A stretch of 64,000 bases of DNA from Paraburkholderia fynbosensis (GCF_902859935.1 NZ_CADIKI010000012.1:62001-126000), one strand, 5' to 3'. Counted from the stretch's first letter, positions 27,122 through 36,728 are shown. Translations and numbers: made by a program. The notes: generated from the letters alone by a model not told the origin.

Positions 27122-27580
27122 CTATTCCGTCTGGTTCGTCCGCGCGGCGGCGCAAAGCGGTTCGAGCGCCGCGCGCAGATCGGCGGGCAGGTTCACGGGA
27201 CGCCGCGTGACGCGGTCCACGTAGACGTGCACGAAATGGCCTTGCGCGGCGGGTTGCGCGTCGCCTTCCCTGAAGAGCCCCACTTCGTAGCGCACGCTCG
27301 ATGTGCCAAGGCGCGTCACCCGCAAGCCCGCCTCGACGCGCTCGGGAAACACCAGCGGCGCGAAGTAGCTGCAATGCGTTTCGACCACGAGTCCGATCGT
27401 CGCGCCATGTTCGAAGTCGAGCACGCCCGCGCGGATCAGATACTCGTTCACTACGGTGTCGAAGTAACTGTAGTAGACGACGTTGTTCACGTGGCCGTAG
27501 ACGTCGTTGTCCATCCAGCGGGTGGTGATCGGCAGGAAATGCGGGTACGCGGTGCGGGCGGCGGGAGCGGGTTTGTTCAT
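27122..27580 (-). CDS. Hotdog-fold acyl-CoA thioesterase (4-hydroxybenzoyl-CoA thioesterase family)
   Basis: Hydrolyses an acyl- or aroyl-CoA; 152 residues. The hotdog signature is clear in TTRWMDNDVYGHVNNVVYYS, with the catalytic-type Asp and the HVNN motif, followed by FDTVVNEYLI. The ATG at 27580 (MNKPAPAAR) starts close to the domain; longer readings add a Thr/Pro-rich stretch of no family resemblance. First gene of the leftward operon with the LivHMGF-like transporter, suggesting that the imported compound is handled as a CoA ester (inference). Confidence 0.85.
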   Translation of the reverse strand: MNKPAPAARTAYPHFLPITTRWMDNDVYGHVNNVVYYSYFDTVVNEYLIRAGVLDFEHGATIGLVVETHCSYFAPLVFPERVEAGLRVTRLGTSSVRYEVGLFREGDAQPAAQGHFVHVYVDRVTRRPVNLPADLRAALEPLCAAARTNQTE

Positions 27581-27756
27581 TGGACGTGTGACGTGGCCGT
27601 GATGCGGTTGGGTGATGGCGCCGACGCGGCTCGGGCAGCATGCGGCGGTGGTCGTCGGCGGTGGCCTCGTGGATGACTGCGTCATGCGCGTGGTCGGTTG
27701 CCGGCGGGTTCGCTGCGTGCCCGCGTCGGCGTGGATGGCGCCGCTTATTGCATCGC

Positions 27757-28287
27757 CTATTGCCCCGGCCTCTCGACGAACTCGAACGGCAAGCCACGCC
27801 GTCGCATCCATTCGCCGAGCGCCTGCCCGGTGCCCGCGCGCCATGGCCGCAATTTCGCCGGCTCGACCAGCCGGTATTCGAGCAACTCGGGCGACAGCGC
27901 GATGGTTCCATACGCCGTCACGTGATACGCGATGATCAGTTCGTTCTTGCGGATGAACTCATAAACGCCGATCAGCTCGACAGTTTCCGTATGCAGCGAC
28001 GTCTCTTCGAACACCTCGCGGGCGATGCCCTGTTCCGGCGTCTCGCCGTTTTCGAGGAAGCCGGTGATCAGCGCGAACACGCCCTCGGCCCACGCGGCAT
28101 TGCGCGCGAGCAGAATCTTGCCTTCGTATTCGACGATCGCCGCCACCACCGGCAGCGGATTGTCCCAGTGGACGTAGCCGCACGTGGTATCGGGACAGCT
28201 CTGACGGATGCGGCCGCCTTCGTGCGAGGGATCGGCGCGCTCGGCCAACGGAGTTGCGCAGCGAGGACAAAATCGGTATTCGGTCAT
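27757..28287 (-). CDS. NUDIX hydrolase with N-terminal zinc ribbon
   Basis: Pyrophosphohydrolase of unknown substrate; 176 residues. A four-cysteine zinc ribbon (CPRCATPL ... CPDTTCGYVHWDNP) precedes the NUDIX fold with box GFLENGETPEQGIAREVFEE. This order resembles NudC-type NADH pyrophosphatases, but the protein is shorter and lacks their long N-terminal domain, so ADP-ribose or another nucleoside diphosphate derivative is possible. Start chosen at 28287 (MTEYRFCPRC) at the ribbon; 30 further upstream codons are polar and unlike the family. Confidence 0.85.
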   Translation of the reverse strand: MTEYRFCPRCATPLAERADPSHEGGRIRQSCPDTTCGYVHWDNPLPVVAAIVEYEGKILLARNAAWAEGVFALITGFLENGETPEQGIAREVFEETSLHTETVELIGVYEFIRKNELIIAYHVTAYGTIALSPELLEYRLVEPAKLRPWRAGTGQALGEWMRRRGLPFEFVERPGQ

Positions 28288-28396
28288 GGCGTGAGGTGTC
28301 TCTTCTGACTTGTGTCTGTTTTGTCTGGACGTGTCTGGCTGGGTCTTGTGCGCGGTGTCATGCACGGCCCTGGCCACTCACCGCGTCACCACCCGT

Positions 28397-29428
28397 TCAC
28401 GCCGCGCACAGTTCGCGCATTTCGGCGGCGAAACGCTCGACCGTCTCCGGCTGCGTGTCCCACGCGCACATCAACCGGCAACCGCCCGCGCCGATGAACT
28501 CGTAGAACTTCCAGCCGCGCGCGCGCATCGCCTTGGCGGCCTGCGCGGGCAGTTGCGAGAAGACCGCGTTCGATTCACGCTCGAACATGATGCTCACGCC
28601 CGGAATTTCCCGCAACCGCGTCTGCAGCAATTCCGCCATCGCATTCGCGTGGCGCGCATTGCGCAACCAGACGTCGTTGTCGAGCAGGCCGAGCCACGGC
28701 GCGGAGATGAAGCGCATCTTCGACGCCAGTTGGCCCGCCTGCTTCAGGCGGTAGGCGAAATCGTCGGCGAGCGCGCGGTCGAAGAACACCACCGCCTCGC
28801 CGACCGGCAAACCGTTCTTGGTGCCGCCGAAACACAGCACGTCGACGCCCGCGCGCCACGTGATCTCCGACGGATGCACGTCGAGCGCCGCGACCGCGTT
28901 GGCGAAACGCGCGCCGTCCATATGCACTTTCAGATGACGCCGTTTGGCGATCGCCGCGATCGCCCGCACTTCCTCGACGCTGTAGACGGTGCCGACTTCC
29001 GTCGATTGCGTGAGCGTGACGACCTTCGGCTTCGGGTAATGGATATCGGCGCGGCGCGTCACGACCGTCTCGATCGCATCCGGCGTGAGCTTGCCGCCGA
29101 TGCCCGGCGCGGTCAGCAGCTTCGAGCCGCCCGAGAAGAATTCCGGACCGCCGCATTCGTCGGTTTCGATATGCGCGAGTTCATGACAGATCACCGAATG
29201 ATACGACTGACACAGCGACGCGAGCGCCAGCGAATTGGCCGCCGTGCCGTTGAACACGAAGAAAACTTCGCAATCGGTCTGAAACAGCTCACGCAGACGG
29301 TCGCAGACCTGGTTGGTCCAGGAGTCGTCGCCGTACGCCGGCTCGTGACCGCTGTTGTTGGCGGCGATCAGCGCGTCAAGCGCTTCGGGACAGATGCCGG
29401 CGTAGTTGTCCGACGCGAAATGTTGCAT
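28397..29428 (-). CDS. ltaE: Low-specificity L-threonine aldolase
   Basis: PLP enzyme splitting L-threonine/allo-threonine to glycine and acetaldehyde; 343 residues. It shows ASDNYAGICPEALDAL at the N-terminus, EVFFVFNGTAANSLAL, HIETDECGGPEFFSGGSK, HMDGARFANA (PLP-binding Asp) and CFGGTKNGLPVGEAVVFF with the Schiff-base Lys. The start at 29428 (MQHFASDNY) fits the family; an 11-residue extension is Pro-rich. Monocistronic, between a NUDIX gene and an MFS gene on the same strand. Confidence 0.9.
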   Translation of the reverse strand: MQHFASDNYAGICPEALDALIAANNSGHEPAYGDDSWTNQVCDRLRELFQTDCEVFFVFNGTAANSLALASLCQSYHSVICHELAHIETDECGGPEFFSGGSKLLTAPGIGGKLTPDAIETVVTRRADIHYPKPKVVTLTQSTEVGTVYSVEEVRAIAAIAKRRHLKVHMDGARFANAVAALDVHPSEITWRAGVDVLCFGGTKNGLPVGEAVVFFDRALADDFAYRLKQAGQLASKMRFISAPWLGLLDNDVWLRNARHANAMAELLQTRLREIPGVSIMFERESNAVFSQLPAQAAKAMRARGWKFYEFIGAGGCRLMCAWDTQPETVERFAAEMRELCAA

Positions 29429-29540
29429 GGGAGGCGGGGCGCCTGGCGACGGGCGCGGCAATGACGGAAAGCGGTCATTTTAGTGCGGCGGCGCGTTATT
29501 TGTTTCCCATTGCGCGTTGGGCCGGGCAACTCCGCGACCG

Positions 29541-31088
29541 CTAATTGCAACCGCAGTCCGGCATACGCCCCCGGCGTCGGCCACGCGGCACGCGCGCCAC
29601 CGCGACCAGACCCGCCGCGCCGAGCAGCAGCGCGCCCGCCGCCAGCCAGAGCGCCGGCGAGAACGATCCCGTGTGCCCGGCGATCGGCGCGGCAACAAGC
29701 GGGCCGACGATCTGACCGATACCGTAGGCCGCCGTCGCGTAGCCCATCAGCCCGGCTGCGTCGTCGCCGCGCAGACGCCGCGCCTCGCGCATGGCGAACA
29801 GCGTGATCGCGGTGAACGGCAGGCCGATCAGGATGCTGCCCAGAGAAAAGCCACCCGCCGTCGGCCAGACGATCCCGAGTGCGATGCCGAAGGCTTGCAG
29901 CACATAACTACCGGCGAGCAGCGTGCGGTTATCCCAGTGCGTCGGCAGACGCGCGGCCAACAGCGCGCCGACCATCAGCGCCACGCCGAACATCGGCCAG
30001 AACAGGTCGGGCCACGACGATCCTGGCAGCGCGTGGCGCGCGATCACAGGCAGGAAAGTCGCGGTGATGATGTAGCCGAAACCGGGGACGCCGTAGAGCA
30101 GGATCAGCCAGAGGGCGTCGGCGCGGTGCGTGGCGGGGGTTGGGTGGGCTTGGTCGAGGTTTGGCTGGCTAGCGGTATGTCCGCTGGAGAGCGCTGTGTG
30201 GGCGGGATGGTTGGGGGTTCCCTCTCTCTCGGTGGATTCGCGGCTCACGGCTCGTAGGTCCGCTGCGGGTTGCCCAAACGCGCGCTCGTCCGCTGTGGAT
30301 TGCCCAGCGGCCCGTTCATTCGCTGCGGGCTGAGCCACGGCGTGCTCGCCGGAAGCAGGGCTCGCGGTGAATCGGCTCTCGGCGCGCGCTCTCACGACTG
30401 AATGTCCGGCCACACGCTGCGCCGCATTCCCGCTGTCCGCCGGAACACCCTTGCGAGCCGCCGCCGACTTCCCACTGACGCCGGACGCAGCGCCAAAGAC
30501 CGGCCAAACCACAATCGATAGAACCGCGCCGATCAGCCCAAAGCCGATCCACCCCGCCGCCGCGCCATAGCCGCCTGCGGCGCTCACCAGCAACCCGGTC
30601 CCGGCGATCCCGATCCCCGGTCCGGTATAAATCACGCCACTCCACGCCTGCGCGCCCAGTTCGGCGAGCCGCCGCAGGCCCCACTGCGACGCGAAGACGA
30701 ACGTCCACGCGCTGACCGCGCCGGCGATAAAGCGCACCGCTGCCCACACCCAGAACTGGCTTGTGACGCCCATCGCCAGCGTCAGCAGAACCGTCACGAC
30801 CAGCCCTATGCGCACCATGCGCGCCGGTTCGACCCGCAACGCGGCGCAACTTAGCGCGCCGATGAAATAACCCGCGTAATTGAACGACGCCAGCCAGCCG
30901 CCCTGCTGGATGTCGAGCTGCGGCTGACCGAGCGCGCCGCCATGCAGCATCAACGGCAGCAGCGGCGTGAACGCGAATCGCCCGATGCCAAGCGTGACGG
31001 CCAGCGTCACCATGCAGGCGAGCGCCGCACGGCGCGCGGCATGGGGCTCGAAAAAGCGGTCGTAGGTGCGGGAAGCGAGGTCGGTCAT
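29541..31088 (-). CDS. MFS transporter (YbfB/YjiJ type) with long low-complexity central loop
   Basis: Inner-membrane transporter of 515 residues; relatives in this family are near 400. The N-terminal six helices run from LACMVTLAVTLGIGRFAFTP to VLSIVVWPVF, the C-terminal six from LWLILLYGVPGFGYIITATF to the end. Between them, about residues 225-330, lies a hydrophilic Ala/Glu/Arg/Ser/His-rich stretch containing a ~10-residue imperfect repeat (AANERAAGQS, ADERAFGQ). Divergently transcribed from a LysR regulator, its likely controller. The protein ends CGCN. Substrate unknown. Confidence 0.83.
   Translation of the reverse strand: MTDLASRTYDRFFEPHAARRAALACMVTLAVTLGIGRFAFTPLLPLMLHGGALGQPQLDIQQGGWLASFNYAGYFIGALSCAALRVEPARMVRIGLVVTVLLTLAMGVTSQFWVWAAVRFIAGAVSAWTFVFASQWGLRRLAELGAQAWSGVIYTGPGIGIAGTGLLVSAAGGYGAAAGWIGFGLIGAVLSIVVWPVFGAASGVSGKSAAARKGVPADSGNAAQRVAGHSVVRARAESRFTASPASGEHAVAQPAANERAAGQSTADERAFGQPAADLRAVSRESTEREGTPNHPAHTALSSGHTASQPNLDQAHPTPATHRADALWLILLYGVPGFGYIITATFLPVIARHALPGSSWPDLFWPMFGVALMVGALLAARLPTHWDNRTLLAGSYVLQAFGIALGIVWPTAGGFSLGSILIGLPFTAITLFAMREARRLRGDDAAGLMGYATAAYGIGQIVGPLVAAPIAGHTGSFSPALWLAAGALLLGAAGLVAVARVPRGRRRGRMPDCGCN
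30258..30347. repeat. Three imperfect 30-bp tandem repeats inside the MFS gene
   Basis: Units at 30258-30287, 30288-30317 and 30318-30347 each begin TCCGCTG or TTCGCTG and continue GGRTTGCCC-like. They encode the 10-residue repeat in the loop between helices 6 and 7 and keep the reading frame. Confidence 0.7.
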
Positions 31089-31157
31089 GATCAGGAGGCA
31101 ATGACGGTGAGGCGGGCCGGCGCAGCGGCCGGGTCGATGGGTCAAATGCATATTAGC

Positions 31158-31187
31158 TTGACCTTTCAATCACTAAAAATGAATAAT
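31158..31187 (+). promoter_or_regulatory. Candidate promoter of the LysR gene
   Basis: TTGACC, an 18-bp spacer and AATAAT, about 30 bases before the LysR start, in the 129-bp divergent gap. Confidence 0.5.
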
Positions 31188-31217
31188 TCGAATATGAACC
31201 ATCGCCTGGAGAGAATC

Positions 31218-32192
31218 ATGGATCTGGCCGCCTTGACCATTTTCCGCGCGGTCGTGCGGGAAAACGGCGTGACGCGCGCCGCTGCCAAGCTCAATCGCGT
31301 GCAATCGAACGTGACCACGCGCATCAAGCAGCTCGAGGAGCAGCTCGGCACCGACCTGTTCATCCGCGACGGCCGCCGGCTCGTCCTGACGCCGGCGGGC
31401 GAAACGCTGCTCCCCTATGCCGAGCGCCTGCTCGCACTCGCCGACGAGGCGCGCCACGCGGTGCGCGAGGATCGGCCGAGCGGACGCTTGCGGTTGGGCA
31501 CGATGGAGAGCGTCGCGGCGACGCGCCTGCCCGCCCTGCTCGCGCAATATCACCAGCAATGGCCCGCCGTCGCGCTGGAACTGGAGACCGGCACCACCGG
31601 CAAGCTGATCGAACGGGTGCGCGAGTTCGAAGTGGATGCGGCGCTCGTGGCGACGCCGCTGGATCCGGCTTCGCTCGGCGACCTGTTCGAAACGGTGCCG
31701 GTGTTCAGGGAAGAGCTGGTGATGCTCACGCCGCGCGGACATCGGCCGATACACGAAGTGCGCGACGTCGCGCTATCGACGCTGATCGCGTTCGAGCGTG
31801 GCTGTGCGTACCGGGCTTATATCGAGAAGTGGTATCTGGAGCACGGCGTGAGGCCCGCGCGCGTGCTGGAACTCGGCTCGTATCACGCGATCGTCGCGTG
31901 CGTGGCAGCCGGTGCGGGCGTGGCGGTGGCGCCGCGCTCAGTACTGGATCTGCAAACCGACGCCAGCAATATCGCGGTTCACGAACTGCCCGATATCGGG
32001 ATGATCGAGACGCTGCTCGTGTGGCGGCACGGGCATTTTTCGTCCGCGCTCAATGCGCTGCGGCGCACGCTCGTGACGGCTGAGGATGCAGATGTGGCCG
32101 CGCCGATGGACGCAGTGGGGGAAAACGGACACGACGCTTGCGACCGCGCAAGGCAACGGCCGCGAATGCGGGCGCCGCCCGAGGGTGGCTAG
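31218..32192 (+). CDS. LysR-family transcriptional regulator
   Basis: DNA-binding regulator of 324 residues. The N-terminal winged HTH (DLAALTIFRAVVRENGVTRA, then LNRVQSNVTTRIKQLEEQLG) and the effector domain (RLRLGTMESVAATRLPALLA onward) are standard; ERGCAYRAYIEKW is typical of the effector pocket region. GGAGAG lies 5 bases before the ATG at 31218. A polar tail of about 35 residues after the fold (DAVGENGHDACDRARQR) is unusual. It is divergent from the MFS exporter, as is common for regulators of efflux genes. Confidence 0.88.
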   Translation: MDLAALTIFRAVVRENGVTRAAAKLNRVQSNVTTRIKQLEEQLGTDLFIRDGRRLVLTPAGETLLPYAERLLALADEARHAVREDRPSGRLRLGTMESVAATRLPALLAQYHQQWPAVALELETGTTGKLIERVREFEVDAALVATPLDPASLGDLFETVPVFREELVMLTPRGHRPIHEVRDVALSTLIAFERGCAYRAYIEKWYLEHGVRPARVLELGSYHAIVACVAAGAGVAVAPRSVLDLQTDASNIAVHELPDIGMIETLLVWRHGHFSSALNALRRTLVTAEDADVAAPMDAVGENGHDACDRARQRPRMRAPPEGG

Positions 32193-32312
32193 CGGCACCG
32201 CAAAAAACGCCAAAGCCGAATCCGCATAAACGTCGGGAACCGACTGCAGGCCCGCCGCGGGCGAAACCGTGAATCGCGCCGCGTCAGCACATGCCCGGAG
32301 CGACGACGGCAG

Positions 32313-32364
32313 TAAAAAATTTGGGCCACGCGGCACGCCCAATTTCTGGCGCCCCGCGTGGCCC
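32313..32364 (-). terminator. Terminator of alaS
   Basis: Perfect 11-bp stem GGGCCACGCGG / CCGCGTGGCCC (32323-32333 and 32354-32364). Read on the minus strand it is followed by AAATTTTTTACT, a good U-tract. It lies 22 bases after the alaS stop. Confidence 0.8.
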
Positions 32365-32386
32365 GCACGGTTCAATCAGACTCGAA

Positions 32387-35011
32387 TCAGAGCTGGCCTT
32401 CGACCCAGGCCTTCACGCCAGCCAGCGCAGCAGGCAGATTCGCCGGCTCGGTACCGCCAGCCTGCGCCATGTCCGGCCGGCCGCCGCCCTTGCCGCCAAC
32501 TTGCTGCGCGACGAAGTTGACCAGCTCACCCGCCTTCACCTTCTTGCTTGCATCGGCGGTTACACCGGCGATCAGGCTTACCTTGCCGCCTTCGACCGCA
32601 GCCAGCACGATCGCCGCGCTCTTGAGCTTGTCCTTGAGCTTGTCGACCGTCTCGCGCAGCGTCTTGACGTCTGCTCCGTCGAGCGTGGCCGCCAGCACGT
32701 GCACGCCGGCGACTTCGATCGCCTGACCGGCCAGTTCATCGCCCTGGCTCGACGCGAGCTTCGACTTCAACGCGCTCAGTTCCTTCTCCAGCGACCTCAC
32801 CTGATCCTGCACCTGGCTGATCCGCTGAGTCAGTTCGGACGGCTGCGCCTTCAACACCGCCGCGGCCGCATTGATGCGCGCGTCGAGATCCTGCACGTAG
32901 CGCACCGCGTTGTCGCCCGTAATCGCTTCCACGCGACGAATACCCGCCGCCACGCCGCCTTCCATCACGATCTTGAAGAGCCCGATGTCGCCGGTGCGAT
33001 GCACGTGCGTGCCGCCGCACAACTCACGCGAGAAACCGAGGTCGAGCACGCGCACTTCGTCGCCGTACTTTTCGCCGAACAGCGCCATCGCGCCGCCCTT
33101 CACCGCTTCGTCGTAAGGCATCAGACGCACGATGCCCGGCGCGTTCGCGAGCACTTCGGCGTTGACGATCTCTTCGACGCGGCGAATCTGCTCGTCCGTC
33201 ATCGGCGCGTTGTGCGCGAAGTCGAAACGGGTCTTGTCGGCGTCGACGAGCGAGCCCTTCTGCTGCACGTGCGAACCGAGCACTTCGCGCAGCGCCTTGT
33301 GCATCAGATGCGTGGCCGAGTGATTGCGCTCCGTGCGGGCGCGGCGCACCGCGTCGATTTCCGCCTTCACGACGTCGCCCACTTTCAGCGTGCCCTGTTC
33401 GAGCATGCCGTGATGGCCGACCACGTCAGCCTGCACCTTCAATGTGTCCGCGACGGCAAAGCGCACGCTGGCGTTCGCGAGCAAGCCCTGGTCGCCGACC
33501 TGACCGCCCGACTCCGCGTAGAACGGCGTGTGATCGAGCACGACGACAGCCTGCTGGCCGTGCGCCACTTGCTGCACCGATGCGCCGTCCACGTACAGCG
33601 CGATCACTTTGGCGTCGTCGAAGACGATTTCTTCGTAGCCGTGGAACGTGGTCTTCGCGCCCGAATATTCGAGGCCTTGCGCCATCTTGAACTTGCCCGC
33701 CGCGCGCGCCTGTTCGCGCTGGCGCGCCATCGCTTCGTCGAAGGCCGGTTCGTCGACCGTCACTGCGCGCTCGCGGCATACGTCCGCGGTCAGATCCAGC
33801 GGGAAACCGTAGGTGTCATGCAGTTTGAACGCGAGTTCGCCGTCGAGCGTCTTGCCGCCCTTCGCTTCGAGGTCGGCCAGCGCGGCGTCGAGAATCGACA
33901 TGCCGTGCTCGATGGTTTCGAAGAAGCGTTCTTCTTCCTGACGCAGGACATCGGTAACGCGCTGCTCGGCTTCTTTCAGTTCCGGATAGGCGCCGCCCAT
34001 CTGCGCGACGAGGTCCGCGACCATGCGATGGAAGAACGAACCCTTCTTGCCCAGCTTGTAGCCGTGGCGGATCGCGCGGCGCACGATCCGGCGCAGCACG
34101 TAGCCACGGCCTTCATTGCCTGGGATCACGCCGTCGACGATCAGGAACGAGCACGCGCGGATGTGATCGGCGATCACCTTCAGCGAGTTGTTGCTCAGGT
34201 CGCTCACGCCGGTTTCGCGCCCCGCCGCCTTGATGAGCGCCTGGAACAGATCGATCTCATAGTTGCTGTGCACGTGCTGCAGCACCGCGGCGATCCGCTC
34301 CAGACCCATGCCAGTGTCGACGCACTGCTTGGGCAGCGGCGTCATGTTGCCCTGTGCGTCGCGGTTGAACTGCATGAACACGAGATTCCAGATCTCGATG
34401 TAGCGGTCGCCGTCTTCTTCAGGCGAACCCGGGGGGCCGCCCCAGACGTCCGGGCCATGGTCGTAGAAAATTTCCGAGCACGGACCGCACGGGCCGGTGT
34501 CGGCCATCTGCCAGAAGTTGTCTGACGCGTAGCGCGCGCCCTTGTTGTCGCCGATGCGGATGATGCGCTCGACCGGCACGCCCACTTCCTTCGCCCAGAT
34601 GTCGTGCGCTTCGTCGTCTTCGTGATAGACGGTGACCCAGAGCTTTTCCTTCGGCAACTGGTAGACGCCCGTCAGCAATTCCCACGCGTAGTGGATCGCG
34701 TCGCGCTTGAAGTAGTCGCCGAACGAGAAGTTGCCGAGCATTTCGAAGAACGTATGGTGACGCGCGGTGTAGCCGACGTTTTCCAGATCGTTGTGCTTGC
34801 CGCCCGCGCGCACGCTGCGCTGCGCGGTGGTGGCACGCGAATACGGACGCGATTCCGCGCCGAGGAACACATCTTTGAACTGCACCATTCCCGAATTGGT
34901 GAAGAGCAGTGTCGGGTCGTTGCCGGGCACAAGGCTCGACGAGCGAACGATCGTATGGCCCTTCGATTCGAAGAACTTGAGGAATTTCTCGCGGATTTCG
35001 GCGGCTTTCAT
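32387..35011 (-). CDS. alaS: Alanyl-tRNA synthetase
   Basis: Class II synthetase with an editing domain; 874 residues, the normal length. Visible are FLKFFESKGHTIVRSSSLVP and FTNSGMVQFKD in the aminoacylation core, the editing-site HSATHLMHKALREVLG (HxxxH), ELCGGTHVHRTGDIG with the zinc-binding Cys/His, and a C-terminal DHHA1 domain with a Gly-rich GGKGGGRPDMAQAGG loop. The ATG at 35011 (MKAAEIREKF) is the family start; the open frame continues 64 codons upstream without similarity. Confidence 0.96.
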   Translation of the reverse strand: MKAAEIREKFLKFFESKGHTIVRSSSLVPGNDPTLLFTNSGMVQFKDVFLGAESRPYSRATTAQRSVRAGGKHNDLENVGYTARHHTFFEMLGNFSFGDYFKRDAIHYAWELLTGVYQLPKEKLWVTVYHEDDEAHDIWAKEVGVPVERIIRIGDNKGARYASDNFWQMADTGPCGPCSEIFYDHGPDVWGGPPGSPEEDGDRYIEIWNLVFMQFNRDAQGNMTPLPKQCVDTGMGLERIAAVLQHVHSNYEIDLFQALIKAAGRETGVSDLSNNSLKVIADHIRACSFLIVDGVIPGNEGRGYVLRRIVRRAIRHGYKLGKKGSFFHRMVADLVAQMGGAYPELKEAEQRVTDVLRQEEERFFETIEHGMSILDAALADLEAKGGKTLDGELAFKLHDTYGFPLDLTADVCRERAVTVDEPAFDEAMARQREQARAAGKFKMAQGLEYSGAKTTFHGYEEIVFDDAKVIALYVDGASVQQVAHGQQAVVVLDHTPFYAESGGQVGDQGLLANASVRFAVADTLKVQADVVGHHGMLEQGTLKVGDVVKAEIDAVRRARTERNHSATHLMHKALREVLGSHVQQKGSLVDADKTRFDFAHNAPMTDEQIRRVEEIVNAEVLANAPGIVRLMPYDEAVKGGAMALFGEKYGDEVRVLDLGFSRELCGGTHVHRTGDIGLFKIVMEGGVAAGIRRVEAITGDNAVRYVQDLDARINAAAAVLKAQPSELTQRISQVQDQVRSLEKELSALKSKLASSQGDELAGQAIEVAGVHVLAATLDGADVKTLRETVDKLKDKLKSAAIVLAAVEGGKVSLIAGVTADASKKVKAGELVNFVAQQVGGKGGGRPDMAQAGGTEPANLPAALAGVKAWVEGQL

Positions 35012-35342
35012 AGCGTGCGGGGGACGGTCCTGGCTGTTACCGGGCGGCATCATGGGATGCGCCAACTGTTTGTTTCTTAAACGACTGATTATACGGGATC
35101 GGCGCGGCTGCGCGGCAGGCCGCCCGGCACGGTTGGCCGTTTGGCCAGGTTTGGCTGGGTAGCCGTGATATCGGGGAGATGCGCGGGATACGCGCCGGGC
35201 CAAGTGCGGGCTACGTGCGAGCTACGTGCGATTCGTCCTATGACGTTCGGCCGACTGCGCCGGCATGCGGGAATCGCTTAAGATTGCCCCCATCCGCGGC
35301 GCCTTGCGCGCCGCTTGGGCCACCTAGGAGACATTCGACAAG
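35012..35342. other. Divergent intergenic region, alaS / CoA transferase
   Basis: 331 bp without a credible gene. It holds a TATAAT on the minus strand at 35088-35093 (alaS -10 candidate), a TAAGAT at 35279-35284 (rightward -10 candidate) and AGGAG at 35327-35331 before the CoA-transferase start. No regulatory hairpin was seen. Confidence 0.5.
35088..35093 (-). promoter_or_regulatory. Candidate alaS -10 box
   Basis: Perfect TATAAT on the minus strand, 76 bases before the alaS ATG; no clear -35. Confidence 0.45.
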
Positions 35343-36563
35343 ATGGGCGCTCTCAGTCATATCCGCGTGCTGGACCTCACTCGCGTGCTCGCCGGGCCCT
35401 GGTGCGCGCAGACGCTCGCCGATTTCGGCGCCGACGTCATCAAGATCGAACGTCCCGAAGTCGGCGACGACACTCGCCACTGGGGGCCTCCGTATCTCAA
35501 GACACCGGAAGGCGCGGATACGCGCGAGGCCGCGTACTACCTCGCGGCGAATCGCAACAAGCGCTCGGTTACGGTCGATATCGCATCGCCCGAAGGCCAG
35601 CGGATCATCCGCGAACTGGCTGCGCAAAGCGACGTAGTTCTCGAGAACTACAAGGTTGGCCAGTTGAAGAAGTACGGGCTCGACTACGCGTCGCTCAAGG
35701 AAGTGAAGCCCGACCTGATCTACTGCTCGGTGACAGGCTTCGGACAGACAGGCCCATATGCACAGCGCGCCGGCTACGACTTCATCGTGCAGGGAATCGG
35801 CGGCTTCATGAGCATTACGGGCGAGCGCGACGGCCAGCCTGGCGGCGGCCCGCAAAAGGCCGGCGTCGCGATTGCCGACCTGATGACCGGCATGTATTCG
35901 ACCATCGCCGTGCTCACCGCGCTCACGCACCGCGACCGCACCGGCGAAGGGCAGTACATCGACATGGCGCTGCTCGACGTGCAGGTCGCGATGCTCGCCA
36001 ACATGAATTCGAACTACCTGGCGAGCGGCCAGCCGCCAGTGCGCTGGGGCAACGCGCATCCGAACATCGTGCCCTACCAGACCTTCCAGACGAGCGACGG
36101 CTGGATCATCGTCGCGGTCGGCAACGATGGGCAATTTCGCAAGTTCGTCGAAGCGGGCGGCCGCCCCGAACTCGCCGACGACGAGCGTTTCGCGACCAAT
36201 CCGGCGCGCGTGCGTCATCGCGACATCCTCGTGCCGATCCTCGCCGACATGGTTCGACTCCAGGGCAAGCAGCAATGGATCGCCGCGCTCGAGGCAGCCG
36301 GTGTGCCGTGTGGGCCGATCAACGATCTCGGCGAGGTGTTCGAGAACGAGCAGGTGGTGGCGCGCGGGATGCGAGTTGATCTGCCGCATCCCTCGGGCGG
36401 CACGGTCAAGCTGGTGCGCAATCCGATCAACATGAGCGGCACACCGCCCGAAGCGCTGGCGCACCCGCCTATGCTCGGCGAGCACACCGCGGACATTCTG
36501 CGCGACGTGCTCGGCTATGACGACGCGAAGGTTGCGCAGCTGCGGGCGAAGTCCGTGATCTGA
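35343..36563 (+). CDS. CaiB/BaiF-type (class III) CoA transferase
   Basis: Moves CoA between carboxylic acids; 406 residues, the family size. It begins LSHIRVLDLTRVLAGPWCAQ with ADFGADVIKIERP, and has NKRSVTVDI, the catalytic Asp region AGVAIADLMTGMYS, GEGQYIDMALLD and the C-terminal PPMLGEHTADIL. AGGAG lies 11 bases upstream of the ATG. No degradation genes are beside it, so the acid pair cannot be named; succinyl-CoA-dependent transfer is common in close homologues. Confidence 0.88.
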   Translation: MGALSHIRVLDLTRVLAGPWCAQTLADFGADVIKIERPEVGDDTRHWGPPYLKTPEGADTREAAYYLAANRNKRSVTVDIASPEGQRIIRELAAQSDVVLENYKVGQLKKYGLDYASLKEVKPDLIYCSVTGFGQTGPYAQRAGYDFIVQGIGGFMSITGERDGQPGGGPQKAGVAIADLMTGMYSTIAVLTALTHRDRTGEGQYIDMALLDVQVAMLANMNSNYLASGQPPVRWGNAHPNIVPYQTFQTSDGWIIVAVGNDGQFRKFVEAGGRPELADDERFATNPARVRHRDILVPILADMVRLQGKQQWIAALEAAGVPCGPINDLGEVFENEQVVARGMRVDLPHPSGGTVKLVRNPINMSGTPPEALAHPPMLGEHTADILRDVLGYDDAKVAQLRAKSVI

Positions 36564-36728
36564 GTTGAGCGGCGTGCCGTGGTGGCAGAGGTAGGAGCGG
36601 TGAGGGGTGGCGGTTTGATGGCTCGATCGCGAAGCGAGCGCGGCATCCTGCACCTTACAGCGATCACGCCCTCGCGCCGGCCCCGCTGTCGGCGCATGGC
36701 GGCGCACGCCGTCGCGCCAACACCCGGC

